Positions 32,968 through 43,590 of a DNA stretch of 64,000 nucleotides are shown piece after piece. The notes beneath the pieces are model-generated. The model was not told the origin of the DNA and did no database searches. It saw nothing but the letters and a program-made list of their open reading frames with translations. A program made the position numbers and the translations under genes. This stretch comes from Ascarosepion bandense (Eukaryota; Mollusca; Cephalopoda; Sepiida; Sepiidae): contig JBBBDQ010001611.1 of assembly GCA_037127315.1 (NCBI GenBank), forward strand, positions 868,001-932,000, written 5' to 3'. The stretch's first letter is position 1. Each line of letters opens with the position of its first letter.

Positions 32968-33640
32968 GGAATCCGTTGGTCAGGGTTGACCATGGGTAGC
33001 ATCCTAGTTGTCTGCTTGGCTGGAGCATCGGTGTCTGTGACTGTAGAAACCGATGCGGGAGTGACAGAGACTGCATTTATGTTTTGTTTCTTGTCTGTCG
33101 CAACTGTCACTTTGTTTCCTGCCAACCCGCCTCTCCATGGCGACTTGTGTTAGTTGCTCCTCCCTTGATTTAAGTTGTTGGGCCAGGGTTCCTCTTCATT
33201 TGAACCGGTTGACTGTTACGTTCTCCCATGACTTCGTGTTGATGCTCACAGCTTTCATATCGCGTTTTATGCTGTCACGATACCGCAGTTGTGGCCGTCA
33301 AGTGGGTCTTCTTCCAGAGACCAGCTCTCCATACAGGAGGTCTTTTGAAATGCAACCGTATAGCATGCGGTGGACATGGCCTAGTCAGCGAAGTCTGCGC
33401 TGTTTAAGGAATGTGAACATGGTAGGCCAACCGGCTCGAGACAGAACCTCAGTGATGGGCTTACCATGATATTCCCAATATGCGTCGGATACTTCTCACG
33501 TGTTAAACGCCTCTTTTGCCTGACGTACGTGGTCCATGTCTCACTGCCATATAGCGGTGTACTGATGACAAAGATGACAGTGTACAACGACTGTGTTATC
33601 AGTGTATATATATATTTAATATATATATATATATATATAC
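32926..33640 (-). pseudogene. LINE 3' end (GHVHRM/DLLYGEL type) between two (TA)n tracts
   Basis: The minus strand from about 33604 reads TEVLSRAGWPTMFTFLKQRR, LRWPGHVHRMLYG, KDLLYGELVSGRRPT, RPQLRYRDSIKRDMKA and SWENVTVNRFK. It then reads a zinc-finger-like KCSLCHSRIGFYSHRHRC (one C2HC-type motif). This is the post-RT C-terminus of a widespread animal non-LTR family. It is bounded by (TA)n at 32926-32963 on its 3' side and at about 33605-33640 on its 5' side. Stops and shifts make it a pseudogene. Confidence 0.78.
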
Positions 33641-34569
33641 AAGGTATATTTAAGTAGAAAATGTTCATCTAAAGAAGTTTTTCTTTAATACCATTTAACG
33701 AAATCAGTCTATTCCCCATTGTATTCTGTCTTTTAATTTCTGAATGATGTGTTGTATATCGGAACTAAAACTTGTTAATAAACTGTACGAAGTTCATTTT
33801 TTGTAACATTCGAGTGCTTTTGGCTGTTTCAGTCATTGTCAAGATTTAAGAGTAATTCGTATGTTAAGGAAATATTAGACTAAATTCCGCCGTTTTTAGA
33901 TTTTCCGGAAGTAGAAACCAATAAAAAGGAAATTGATATTTGCAACGGTCAATCTCAAAAGCCTCAAAAGTATCGAGCATTGATACAGGCTTTTCTTTTT
34001 CATTTTTATACACACTTAACTATATGATCTCGTATGGAGAAAGATTTTATTTAATCTTGATTATTTCTTTTATATTTTAATGGCGTCTAGAAATTTGAAA
34101 TTTTTTGCAGTGATTTCTGTATAATATTTAGGCATTATCTTTAAAATTTGTCTTTTGTTAAAAGTATTTTTATGCTTCTTATGCGTGTCCACAAATTGCA
34201 CTTGATTTTGAAAAGTGACAAAACTAGACTCTAGTATTCAACCAATGTAAGCTTCAAATCATTTGCTGAAATTATATCATTAAACCCAGAATTAATGTTT
34301 GCAGTAAATTCCAATGTTTACTTCTGCCCGCCTGTATTTGATTTATTTGTCAGAGATTGATATTAACAAATATTAAATGGAATGAAGCATTTTGATAAAA
34401 TCAAGGTTGGATTAAAATCAGTTTGGACGATAGAATTTCCTTTCCTTTATTTGTTGAATCTAAGCATCTCATTCGTTAGAAATTTACACATCGTTTACAT
34501 TTCATTTTTCTTTTCATGCCATCAAGAAAAGCAGAAATTAAAGTAATGCTTGTTGATTTTCATTCGCAG
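33641..34569. other. No gene seen
   Basis: AT-rich, unassigned. Confidence 0.45.
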
Positions 34570-34729
34570 CTCGAAAATCGTACAATCGGTAAAGATAATG
34601 TTTGGATCCATTATTGACAAACAATCTTGTTTACAGATGTTAAGCAATATTGCACTAAACAAGTTCTGTTCGTGCGATCATCTCAAAAGCCTGATTATTA
34701 CAGGTTTTGTTTACACGGATTTCATTCAA
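34570..34729 (+). other. Candidate exon, unrecognised
   Basis: An acceptor-like TGTTGATTTTCATTCGCAG ends at 34569. The 160-nt block is open (SKIVQSVKIMFGSIIDKQSC, then LQMLSNIALNKFCSCDHLKS) and ends CAA followed by GTAAGA, a plausible donor at 34730. Incoming phase is 2 and outgoing phase 0. The incoming phase does not match any visible donor in the candidate exon at 30651, so a link to that gene is unproven. If unspliced it continues to a stop near 34765. Confidence 0.2.
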
Positions 34730-34844
34730 GTAAGAAAGAAAAGGCTTTTAGTTTTGTATTTTTAACTTTGGTTTCCCAACTGATTGTACGATAAGTTTCT
34801 GTAATGCTAAATTCTGGTTAACAATTTTTGGCTTCTATTGCAGG

Positions 34845-34860
34845 TGCAGCTGAGTTAGTT
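34845..34860 (+). other. Candidate terminal exon start
   Basis: TTTTTGGCTTCTATTGCAG forms a strong-looking acceptor ending at 34844. In phase 0, as left by the previous candidate exon, it reads VQLS and then a stop. In another frame it stays open for about 55 codons (AAELVSKGHAKLVRVRQSMS...) to 35010. Which frame, if any, is used is unknown. Confidence 0.15.
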
Positions 34861-35010
34861 TCCAAGGGACACGCCAAACTGGTTAGGGTTAGGCAATCGA
34901 TGAGCAAATCTGAGGTACTGAACTGGATATTTAGTGTAGCTCATCTTAATTCCCCAAAACGAAATAGCTACATACTATCACCTCCGGTCAAAAGTGATCT
35001 GAAGCCATGA

Positions 35011-35726
35011 GAGCCATGCCTAGTGTAGGACGTTTACTATTAAAAGTGAAACAATACAAACCACAAACTTATTTTTACGCGGTAAATTAGATAAAAAATT
35101 ACTTTATTCTTTAAGATAAATTATTTTAACAGTATTGCACTAGCAGAAACTTCATTACGATGCGTCGTTTTTGCTGTGTTACGGTAACACTCCCAAAAAT
35201 AAAAACCAGATCATTATAATCTGTTCACTGTAGAATCTTCTGAAAGAAGCCGTGTCTTTGCACTAGTGGTTATCTTTACCTTTGCAGGTTACTAATGGAA
35301 GTATTCTTTAGTATTTCCCCTACCAATCACTAGTTATGTGGTAGTGAGAAATTACAACTTACTTAACGACAACAGATTCATACTTTTGAATTACCTCTTT
35401 CCAAATAACCTCGTCTGAATTACCTTATTCTAAATAACTTCGTTTATATAGGCATGCTCTAATTCATAAAAAGAAGATAATATTTTTTTTATTCTTTTAT
35501 TTTCATTTTATCTTAGTAAGAAAAAAAAATAATTTTTTTTTCTTACTTGTTTTGATTCAAATATTTGTTAAGTTACTGCTCCTTGGAATGAAATATTTGT
35601 TCATCTATAAATGTTATAGAACGCTCAGCTTTAAAGTCAAATAACACACCAGACAATAATTCCCGGGCCTGACATATAGATGACACCACTAATAAAAAAT
35701 TCAAATAATGGCATGTGATAAAATTG
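35011..35726. other. No gene seen
   Basis: AT-rich with A- and T-runs near 35480-35550; nothing recognised. Confidence 0.5.
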
Positions 35727-36610
35727 GGGCCTAATCGGATTATTAGTTTACAAATTACAGTTACGTGAAGCTACTGTTGCCAATTTTCAAAACAATGGAA
35801 AATTCTGAATTTCTGTGTTGATAAAGCACTGCTTTCTGATAATAAAAATAGTGTTCAAGCAAAGCAATGACTTGATAAGTCTTATTCAGACTTTGCTCCG
35901 TCGGAAACAACGTTTAAGAGCTGGTATGCTAAAACCGGTCATACAGACACTCATGATGCTGAACGCTCAGGTCGCCAAAATCGGCAGTTGTCCTGGAAAA
36001 CACACACAAAAAAATCCACAAACTCGTTTTGGACGATCGTAAATTAAAGTTGCGTGAGATAGCAGTGGATGTGCATTGTGGTGCAGTGGATATCGGCTCG
36101 GAACGAGAAATCGGGGAGCTGAGTTCAAATTCCAGCTGAATTCATTGCATTCACTTACGCGCAAATACCCTTGGGAAAGGTATTAATCCGTCTATTCCTT
36201 CCAGTTATGGGTTAAATAACAGGACAGATTGAGTTCTATAGCCTTGGTCGGCAATCAGTTTACCGCAGAAAGCAATGGCAACCTACTGCGGGATAATCTT
36301 CTGCCCAGTCAGTCATGTCTCTTTCGAGACATGATCGCCCAAGCGTGTATCACGTATAGCACTTAACTGACTGACTGAGATAGCAGAGGTGAACATATCA
36401 AAAGGCAGTGTATTCAGCATTTTCATGAATGTTTGCCAATGAGAAACTTGTGTTCAAAGCCGGTATCGCGTTTGCTGACAGTCAATCAAAAACAACAACG
36501 TGTCGACGATTCAGAGCGTTGTTTGCAATTGTTTCAACGCAACAAGAAGGAGCTTTTGCGTAAAGATGTGACAATGAATGAATTTTTACCCACCGCTTCA
36601 CCCCGGAGTC
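35727..36610 (+). mobile_element. mariner element, copy 2, split by S1 and cut by S2
   Basis: Same family as the 8-9 kb mariner: the 5' end (GGCCTAATCGGATTATTAGT) and the transposase start align closely. The first part (35793-36054) is followed by an S1 SINE with target duplication, and coding resumes at 36387. This copy retains the CSK..RLLTVNQKQQRVDDSERC stretch that copy 1 has lost. Its first catalytic motif reads TMNEF (Asp changed to Asn). It ends abruptly at CCCCGGAGTC, where an S2 SINE begins at about 36611. The catalytic remainder is absent. Confidence 0.85.
36066..36375 (+). mobile_element. S1 SINE with perfect 11-bp target duplication
   Basis: A full-length S1 on the plus strand with tRNA head, body, CATGTCTCTTTCGAGACATG hairpin and CTGACTGAC tail. 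Perfect TGAGATAGCAG repeats flank it at 36055-36065 and 36376-36386, inside the mariner coding sequence. Together with the copy at 10733 this defines S1 ends and a target duplication of roughly 9-11 bp, typical of LINE-mediated insertion. Confidence 0.95.
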
Positions 36611-36842
36611 ATATACGCATCGCTCATTCAGTAATGAATTAGAGAACTCTGGCTATTGGCGTACGATACATGATACGCTAAAAGTCTGCCTCCTTCTACT
36701 GAGCGCCCATAGCTCAGAGGTAGAATCGCCGACTAACGCCAATGCGGTCGGGTTTCTAATCCTGGGTTAAAAGCAATCGGATATCTAACCGAACTGATGA
36801 GCTGTGATACAGCGAAACAGATATTTCTGAGGATGACTATAT
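36611..36842 (+). mobile_element. S2 tRNA-derived SINE
   Basis: It starts ATACGCATCGCTCATTCAG, with the tRNA-like part at about 36706-36770 (CCCATAGCTCAGAGGTAGAAT as box A area; GGGTTTCTAATCC as box B area). It ends CAGCGAAACAG..GAGGATGACTATATTATATA. The order matches the minus-strand copies at 32304-32531 and 43591-43795. Confidence 0.82.
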
Positions 36843-36850
36843 TATATATA

Positions 36851-36985
36851 ATACAAGAAATCTAAAAGTGAGCCACCACCTACCGCGGTTTCATACAACG
36901 GTTCTTCAGGGTAAGAGCCTCTTACCCTGAAGAACCGTTGTGTGAAACCGCGGTAGGTGGTGGCTCACTTCTAGATTTCTTGTAT
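36851..36985. repeat. 135-bp near-perfect palindrome
   Basis: Arms of 67 bp meet around a single-base centre at 36918, with only two mismatches that I can see (A/G near 36865 and T/C near 36893). The right arm reads CTTACCCTGAAGAACCGTTG, then TGTGAAACCGCGG. It can form a very stable hairpin or cruciform. It lies directly after the S2 tail. The CTGAAGA...GAAAC spacing resembles a degenerate hammerhead core, as in Penelope-like elements, but key bases differ. Confidence 0.95.
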
Positions 36986-37570
36986 TGTATTCTCAGTCTA
37001 CTTTCGTACTTTTGTATCGAGCACTTTAGTGTTAAGGTTTCGTCTTGTTTTTTTTTTCTTTCTAACGGGCAATAGACGTATTGTTCTTGTGCGCTGTTTG
37101 TTTCTTTTTTTCTCCCCCCCCCTTTATTTAACCCACGAGGTAGCTCTCGCCGGGTTACAAGACGGTTGAAATTACTGTTAAGTCAGCATTATTTTCGGAT
37201 GTTTAGTCTGTTATTATTAGTGTTGCCTTACTGTGATTAAGTGCATTATATATATATATATATATATGATATAAATAACTTTTCACTCATGTGAGTTGGC
37301 TGTACCAATTATATTTAGATACAAAACAAAACGAAGCAAACAAACAAAAAAAGAAAAAAACAAGCCTATTAATGCCTAGTCCTATGTCAATTTTACGTTT
37401 ACGGCCAGATGTGTCATTGTGAAATAGGGTTACTTCAAAGTCCAGCGCTAGTATATTTTAATTTCACGACTTGCGACGATTTGGCCAACTTGAAATAAGC
37501 TAGACACACACGGTGTACTAATGAGGAGAAAATTTAAAAACCTAGAACTTTCAAATTCAACCGACATTCG
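36986..37570. other. No gene seen
   Basis: (TA)n at about 37247-37268; otherwise unassigned. Confidence 0.5.
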
Positions 37571-37933
37571 TTACTTGTTAGCTCTATCTATGAATTTTGA
37601 ATGTAAATAAATTGTAAACTTACCAGAATAAGTGGGGACTAGAAAGAGACATAGTGACCGGGAAACAGGAGAGAGAATCAGATATTGAAAGAAATGAAGG
37701 AGAATGATTTTTATATGTCGGGTCAATGAAAATAGCAGGGTGAGGCCGCGAAGGGAAAGCTCTGAACCAATCGATATGGATAACTGGTTACCGATTACCG
37801 TATCTCTTGTAAAGATTGTGAATTGGGTGAAGATCGAATTTTGTTGATCGCGAAAATCGATCTTGAAGGAGAACAAAGGTGAAATATATTCTTTGCTGAT
37901 CTCCAGCGCGTAACAACGTCCATGAACGCTCAA
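37571..37933 (-). other. Unrecognised 120-codon open frame
   Basis: Open on the minus strand with no in-frame ATG near the 5' end (SVHGRCYALEISKEYISPLF, later TRHIKIILLHFFQY). The composition is less AT-driven than most frames here, with a moderately protein-like first half. No family, splice sites or promoter were identified. Chance cannot be excluded. Confidence 0.15.
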
Positions 37934-38403
37934 GATTTCCGATCAGTGTCAAAAGTACATGATTGTAAGTATCGATTCAACAATGTTTTTTTTAATGTTG
38001 GTAGCTGTGAAATATGATCGATAGTCTAACAAACGTATTAATGAAAATGATAATCTTTTTAATCCATTGCATGTAAAATATGCTTATTTGACCAGCATTT
38101 GGTGCACAGTTAAACCACAAAAAAAAAAACAAAAAAAAAACAAAAAAAAACGTACAGATAAGATAATGGCGACTTTAAAACAATTGGTAGAATAGATGCC
38201 AGGTTAAGCAAAAAATTAAAATTTAAATCATGGTCTCATTTCCCGCCATTGCACAGAGACTAAATCGTGAAAACTTGTGGTCATCATAATCACGCTTCAC
38301 TGTGACGTAAATTCTAACGGAAAGATTTCACAGTGCTACTACAGAGTGAGGTCTAGCTTCCGTTTCGTCTAGAGCGTGAAATCTACTGCAGCGTTGAAAT
38401 ATA
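37934..38403. other. No gene seen
   Basis: A-rich runs at about 38120-38150; nothing recognised. Confidence 0.5.
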
Positions 38404-38405
38404 TA

Positions 38406-38987
38406 CAGGGTGTCCATAAAGTTAATGTGCACTTTAAAAAATTATAACTTTATTTGTATTTGCGATAGAAATAATTTGTAAAAAAGATTAGAAAGAAGTA
38501 AATCTATATTTTTTAAGGTTTTATTGAAATTTTACTTAAGTTTCCACATGTCCTCCATCATTAACAATACAAAGGATAATACGATTTTGCAGTTCACGGA
38601 AAATATTTGCCAATTGATTTACAGTAATGCCTGAAATCACATTAGTTATTTTAGCTTTCAAATCTTCTAATGAACTAGGTTTGGTTGCATACAAAATTGT
38701 TTTCACATGACCCCCCACCCAAAAAAAAATAATCTAATGGTGTCAAATCTGGTGAACGTGAAGGTCAATAAAATGCTCCACCCCTTCCGATCCAGCTTTT
38801 AGGAAATTCCTGATTTAGAAACTGTCTAACATGCAGAAAAAAGTGACGAGGAGCTCCATCTTGTTGAAACACTGTATTATTTTTCAAGTTTAATTGTTCA
38901 AACTCATTTTTTACATATTATTTCTATCACAAATACAAATAAAGTTATAGATTTTTTAAAGTGTACAAGGACTTTATGGACACCCTG
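38406..38987 (-). mobile_element. TIR transposon of the Tc1/mariner superfamily, internally deleted
   Basis: Long terminal inverted repeats of about 70 bp (CAGGGTGTCCATAAAGTTAA at the left, complement of GGACTTTATGGACACCCTG at the right) are flanked by TA on both sides (38404-38405 and 38988-38989), the Tc1/mariner target duplication. At 582 bp it is far shorter than an autonomous element and holds only the transposase C-terminal region. Ends and TA flanks are intact, so it could once have been mobilised in trans. Confidence 0.92.
38530..38915 (-). pseudogene. Transposase C-terminal fragment
   Basis: On the minus strand it reads VFQQDGAPRHFFLHVRQFLN, FPKSWIGRGG, PSRSPDLTPLDYF. After a shift it continues GHVKTILYATKPSSLEDLKA, ending near GGHVET. 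QQDGAPxH carries the second or third catalytic Asp region and SPDLTPLDF(F)LWG is the conserved block after it. The N-terminal DNA-binding domain and first Asp are missing through internal deletion. Confidence 0.85.
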
Positions 38988-38989
38988 TA

Positions 38990-40039
38990 TAATATAATAT
39001 TGTATGTGTATGCATATTTTTTAAACCTTATATTAATATTTCTATATATTATTTTCATTTATATTAAAGGTAGAGAGGTAAAAATAAACACGTTATCAAA
39101 TACAATGCATGTATTTATTTTAGCGATAAAACACTTCGTATATCTTGTAAGAATGGCACGAATATATCACTGGAATGATGAGGATGTGCCTGAAACTGCT
39201 GATGATCAACACTTGGCATTTTCTTGAGAATCATTGTTTTAGATTCCAACCACGATCGCTCAATTGCCTGAGTCTGTGCTCCTGTCGCTGGATAGCCACG
39301 TGAGGAGAGGGGAGCGGTAGACCATCGCGCTACACCTGGGTAGATATATTGAGGTAGACTTCACGCTGTAGTAGCACCCATTTCATTGTCCAGTATCAAT
39401 ACCGATTGATATATTTATCAATCTATCCTTACGATTAGACCAAATATTGTAAGTGTGATTTTAACAGAAAAAAAAAAAACTAATTGCTTCTCAATATCTG
39501 CAATGAAATATGTCAATTGTGTGGAAGACGAGGGAATTGTTACTTTTCAAAACATCAACGATTATCCATGACGATTTTCTGGTTTCCATGGACTGTTACA
39601 ATGACATTTCTTAAACCGATTAAAGAAGAGGTCTGAGAAATTAATACCAGTATGAACCATAATTGAATTATCCGAAGGAGAAAAATTATACTTGCGATGT
39701 ATAATTAAATTTTAATGTCTCCAAATTTAACGAAAGAGAGCGAAGTTTAGAAAAAAGACACATAAAATCCCAATAAATCCTTGCCTCGTTTAAGACGGAT
39801 AAATTTTCCATTGAGTTTTCCTCTTACAATTACTGTTCTCAACGCAAAACCATCCCTGAAAATTTAACATTAACAAAAGCAATATTTTGAAAGAATATTT
39901 TAAACGAAACATGATCGTACATTAACTGAAAATGAAGACAATTGGAAGACAGTCGCACAAAGTCTACCGTGGGGCCCAAAGGTGACTGGCTTAAAAGACT
40001 GTACATCTGGACCACTGTGTAATATTGCAATTTTTATAA
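38990..40039. other. No clear gene; one acceptor-linked short frame
   Basis: Mostly AT-rich. CATGTATTTATTTTAG ends near 39124 and opens onto a frame reading AIKHFVYLVRMARIYHWNDE, then DVPETADDQHLAFS and a stop at 39227. It looks protein-like and could be a terminal exon, but nothing else supports it. 39240-39370 is GC-richer and unassigned. Confidence 0.25.
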
Positions 40040-40380
40040 TAAAGAGGAAAAGAGACAGAGGAAAGCAGGGGATAACATATTTGATGGGCCTGAGCTGGTG
40101 GATGACAGAACGGGGGCTGCGAGATGTTACAGAAGAAAGCGTGCTAAGGGGGCTACATAAGAGTGAGAAGATTAGAAAAGAGAAAACCGGAAACCGCATT
40201 CTAATCAGGAAACAAGGGATGAGCCTCTTCACCCGTTCAATAGATGTGGGTGGAGTGTGAACCGGGCGATAGTTTAGTCTATCTACTCCAATTGAAAGAA
40301 AAAAAACAAAGTGAGAAGATTAGAAAAGAGAAAACCGGAAACTGCATCCTAAACAGGAAACAAGGATTCCGTAGTAAGTT
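40040..40380 (+). pseudogene. LINE L 3' end with a duplicated segment
   Basis: It reads KRDRGKQGITYLMGLSWWMT, then ERGLRDVTEESVLRGL, the C-terminus of the L family (compare 60408-61392). It then diverges. The following block AGTGAGAAGATTAGAAAAGA..GGAAACAAGG occurs at 40160 and again at 40311, a direct duplication with a 151-bp period. Confidence 0.7.
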
Positions 40381-40544
40381 AAAAAAAGATTTAAAGACAC
40401 AAGAAGAAAGAACCGAGGATTCAAAGAAATCATTTTTTTTTAGTTTATACAAGAAAAGAACGAATAAAAGAAAAATGACTTCATGTAAATGTTTACTTAT
40501 GAAAAACACAACAAGCGCCCTTGCTCAGTCATTTTATGTCTCTC

Positions 40545-41100
40545 GCCCAAACTCTCCTTAATATTGATAACACTTGCAATGTGATAGATACCGACTTAGC
40601 AGCTCGGCTGCAGTCGCTCTCTCACCGGCGTGACGTGGCTTCCCTGTGTCTCTTCTATAAATACTTTCACGGCTTCTGCTCCAATGAACTTTTATCACTG
40701 GTGCCCCCTAGGTATGAATTTACTGGAGTTACTAGATTAGCAACTAGGTCCCACCCTTTTACAGTGAAACCGATAAAGTTTAACCGCAATTTCTACTCTA
40801 ATAGCTTCTTTTCACGCACTTCCCACCTGTGGAATTCCCTTCCATATACTTGCTTCCCCGACAGCTACAATCCCCAGGAATTTAAATGTAAGGTCAACAG
40901 ACATTTCCTATCTCACGAACTCGCATCCATTCTCACAAGCTCTTTTTTCATCTACTCCCCCCATCCTCGATATTCTCATCCGTCTATTACCCTCCTTCTG
41001 ACATTTCTTATAACTAACCCTTATTTCTCATTACTTTCCCCCATGTAACCCCCTGCGTTGGCAGTAGAATGCCTTGCTTGGGGTGAGATGATTAAAAAGA
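40545..41100 (+). pseudogene. LINE J 3' end, best-preserved C-terminus
   Basis: The plus frame 40521-41048 is open through LAARLQSLSHRRDVASLCLF, YKYFHGFCSNELLSLVPP, RLATRSHPFTVKPIKFNRNF and SFFSRTSHLWNSLPYTCFP. It lies downstream of the catalytic RT domain, which is absent because of 5' truncation. The 3' UTR and terminus CTTGCTTGGGGTGAGATGA with A-rich tail lie at about 41075-41102. It is the cleanest reference for the shorter J fragments. Confidence 0.9.
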
Positions 41101-41706
41101 AAATACGAATCACGGTTCAAAATACAAAGAATTATACTGTCATGATGATGTGTCGTGGACAGTAGTCATGAATCTAGAATATTATAGGTCATTTCTCTAT
41201 TTCCTTCATTCCAATACTTAACACGTCGACTTGTGCTAGTCATGGATAAGTAGAAGGATTCTTTTCTAAAAAAATAGCGAACTATCATCAGAAAGATGAA
41301 ACTTATCTTGAAACGTAACTTAAGTACACGGTCGAGCGGCTGGTATGCACTAATACCGCGAGAATAGAACGCCTGACCACACGGTGCACGCATTCCTATA
41401 AAGAAGCTGAAGTACTTAAGGATATGCATTTTTATTCTTCAGTTTTTAAAGCATTTGGAAGTTTTCGAAGATTTTCGAGACTAAAAGAAGAGAACAATTT
41501 CAGAACGTAGTTTTATTTCTTTTAATAATGAAGCCGATTGGGAGAAGATGGGAGTATCAAAGACAGCATATATTAAGCCAAGATAACTGTTTCAGAAGGG
41601 GTAGAGTTCTATTGATAACTGGAGGGGTCGACTGAAAAATTAGTATTGAGAGGGGCATCAAAATGGCACGCGACAAGCACAAAAGTAGACAGGATATAAC
41701 GAAATG
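41101..41706. other. No gene seen
   Basis: Nothing recognised. Confidence 0.5.
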
Positions 41707-41737
<31 letters not shown>

Positions 41738-41878
41738 CCCCACCAAAATACAAACTTAAGAACACAAAAAACACAACTACAAACAAAAAAGATAAAAAAC
41801 GACAAGAAATACACGACTTAAAAAAAAAAGGCAAAAAACCAGACAAAAAAAAAAAGAAAGAAAAATAATCCAAAAAAT
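41707..41878. repeat. (CA)n followed by A-rich low-complexity DNA
   Basis: A (CA)n tract at about 41707-41738 is followed by about 140 bp of A-dominated sequence. The frames at 41557-41873 read through this low-complexity DNA. Confidence 0.85.
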
Positions 41879-42510
41879 GAGCGTAATTTGTTACAAAATC
41901 AAATTAGACCTGAGGGTTTTCTCTTTTTCTTTTTCTTTTTCTTTTTCTACCACTCATTCAAGGTTTTACCGACCTTAACTCCCAGTGGGAAGTATACAAC
42001 TACTCCAACCATTAGGCAGGCATCCTGTCGATCTGTAGCGGATGAGTAGATATTCTTCAGGGATTTAGTTTGTTTTTATTTTTTAAAATTTGATTTATAC
42101 CAACCTTGATCGATTATATTCTTTAGCTGATGGTCGAGATTTAAGATATCGGATTAGGATTGGCAACAGCTGTTTGAATTCTCACCAGATTTCGCCAGCG
42201 GTTTCTATTCCTTCCTGACGATTAATTTTGAAGAGAATTGGATTTTTCCCATTTGAGGAGATCCGGTTTTTAGTTATACTTCCAAGTACTCCGCAGTTCT
42301 AAGCTTAAAATATTATTATTCGCAATAAAATCCAAATGTTACATCTGTAAAATATGAAAGAATTAGCGGAGGCGGTGAAATTGCACAAATGTTGACAACT
42401 AAAATCGCATATGGTTCACTCATTGCCTGTATCTTTGCATTCTCTTCCTTATCCCTTCATGAAGTTTCTATTCGAAATTCTATACAAATATTGATTTATT
42501 TAAAAAAAAA
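41879..42510. other. No gene seen
   Basis: A CTTTTT-type pyrimidine repeat lies at about 41921-41948; otherwise unassigned. Confidence 0.5.
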
Positions 42511-42576
42511 CTAGCAGTATAGCCCGGCGTTGATCGGGTGTAATGAAAGCTTTAAAACTAATCCATGGTCCTGGAT
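42511..42576 (-). mobile_element. Helitron-like 3' end fragment
   Basis: A third copy of the family terminus (plus strand CTAGCAGTATAGCCCGGCGT, then TTGATCGGGTG, then the AAAGCTTTAAAACTAATCCA block). On the minus strand CTAG is followed by T, as expected. The rest of the element is missing. Confidence 0.65.
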
Positions 42577-43105
42577 TTTATTAAAAATAAGCAGACATTA
42601 TGTTTGCAAATTATTTAATCTGACTGACACACACATACATACATTATAATGCGCACCCAAATAATGGCAGAGGTACGACTGAGATTTGAAAAAACAAGAA
42701 TTGTCTTAAAGTGTTACAGGAAGCAGGAAAACATCAAAGGAGTGCAAAAACAATCGAGAAGAGAGTTTTATTGAGATGCACTAACGTAATCCACAGTTGA
42801 TCGCATAAGAGATGGAAATGTTCACGACGTTCGTATGCAACATTCAGGATGACTTCGGTAATTTACCAGAGCAGCAAATGAAGGACAATTGGTGAAAACC
42901 ATTTGATGCATTGGTCAGCGTTATTCACTTTTCGGTCGTCAGTTTCAGGATTTATAAAGATGCATTTAATTTCATTCAAACCGTTTTAAGTTCTTTGTAA
43001 GTCAGTAGGCAATATTTCTTAATTTTAACCATTAATCGTGTTTGCAAAGCAGTAAATACAGTCGTTATTGTTATTTAAAGAGTGATTAAATTTTCTGGGT
43101 ATTTC

Positions 43106-43108
<3 letters not shown>
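42577..43108. other. No gene seen
   Basis: Nothing recognised. Confidence 0.5.
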
Positions 43109-43172
<64 letters not shown>

Positions 43173-43224
43173 TCATCCACACACACACACACACATATAT
43201 ATATGTGTGTGTGTGTGTGGAGGA

Positions 43225-43264
<40 letters not shown>

Positions 43265-43351
43265 TGTGTGTGTGGATGACTAATATATATATGTATGTGT
43301 GTGCGTGTGGATGACTAATATATATATGTGTGTGTGTGGATGACTAATATG

Positions 43352-43385
<34 letters not shown>

Positions 43386-43532
43386 CGTGGATGACTAATA
43401 TATATATATATATGTGTGTGTGTGTCTGTGTGTGGATGACTAATGTATATGTGTGTGTGTGTGGATGACTAATATATATATATTAATCATCCACACACAC
43501 ATATATATATTTATATATATATATTAGTCATC

Positions 43533-43577
<45 letters not shown>

Positions 43578-43590
43578 TAGTCATCCAAAC
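43109..43590. repeat. Strand-switching (TA)n/(TG)n array with S2-tail motif
   Basis: (CT)n at 43109-43137 leads into (TA)n and about ten copies of GGATGACTAATATATA joined by (TG)n or (TA)n. One copy near 43172 and three at the right are in the reverse orientation (TTAGTCATCCACACAC), while the central ones are forward, so the array contains palindromic junctions. The motif is the 3' end of SINE S2, and the array runs directly into the minus-strand S2 at 43591. Confidence 0.9.

Noticed and set aside
36705..36775. A genuine tRNA gene
   Set aside because: Boxes A and B are tRNA-like, but a proper cloverleaf and acceptor stem cannot be drawn, and the same sequence recurs as SINE S2 at 32.4 and 43.7 kb.
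41557..41873. Two minus-strand ORFs rich in Phe, Cys and Val
   Set aside because: They arise from reading (CA)n and A-rich low-complexity DNA in reverse.
43109..43590. CRISPR-like array (regular repeats with spacers)
   Set aside because: The spacers are (TA)n/(TG)n, units switch strand, and the context is eukaryotic. It is a microsatellite-type array.
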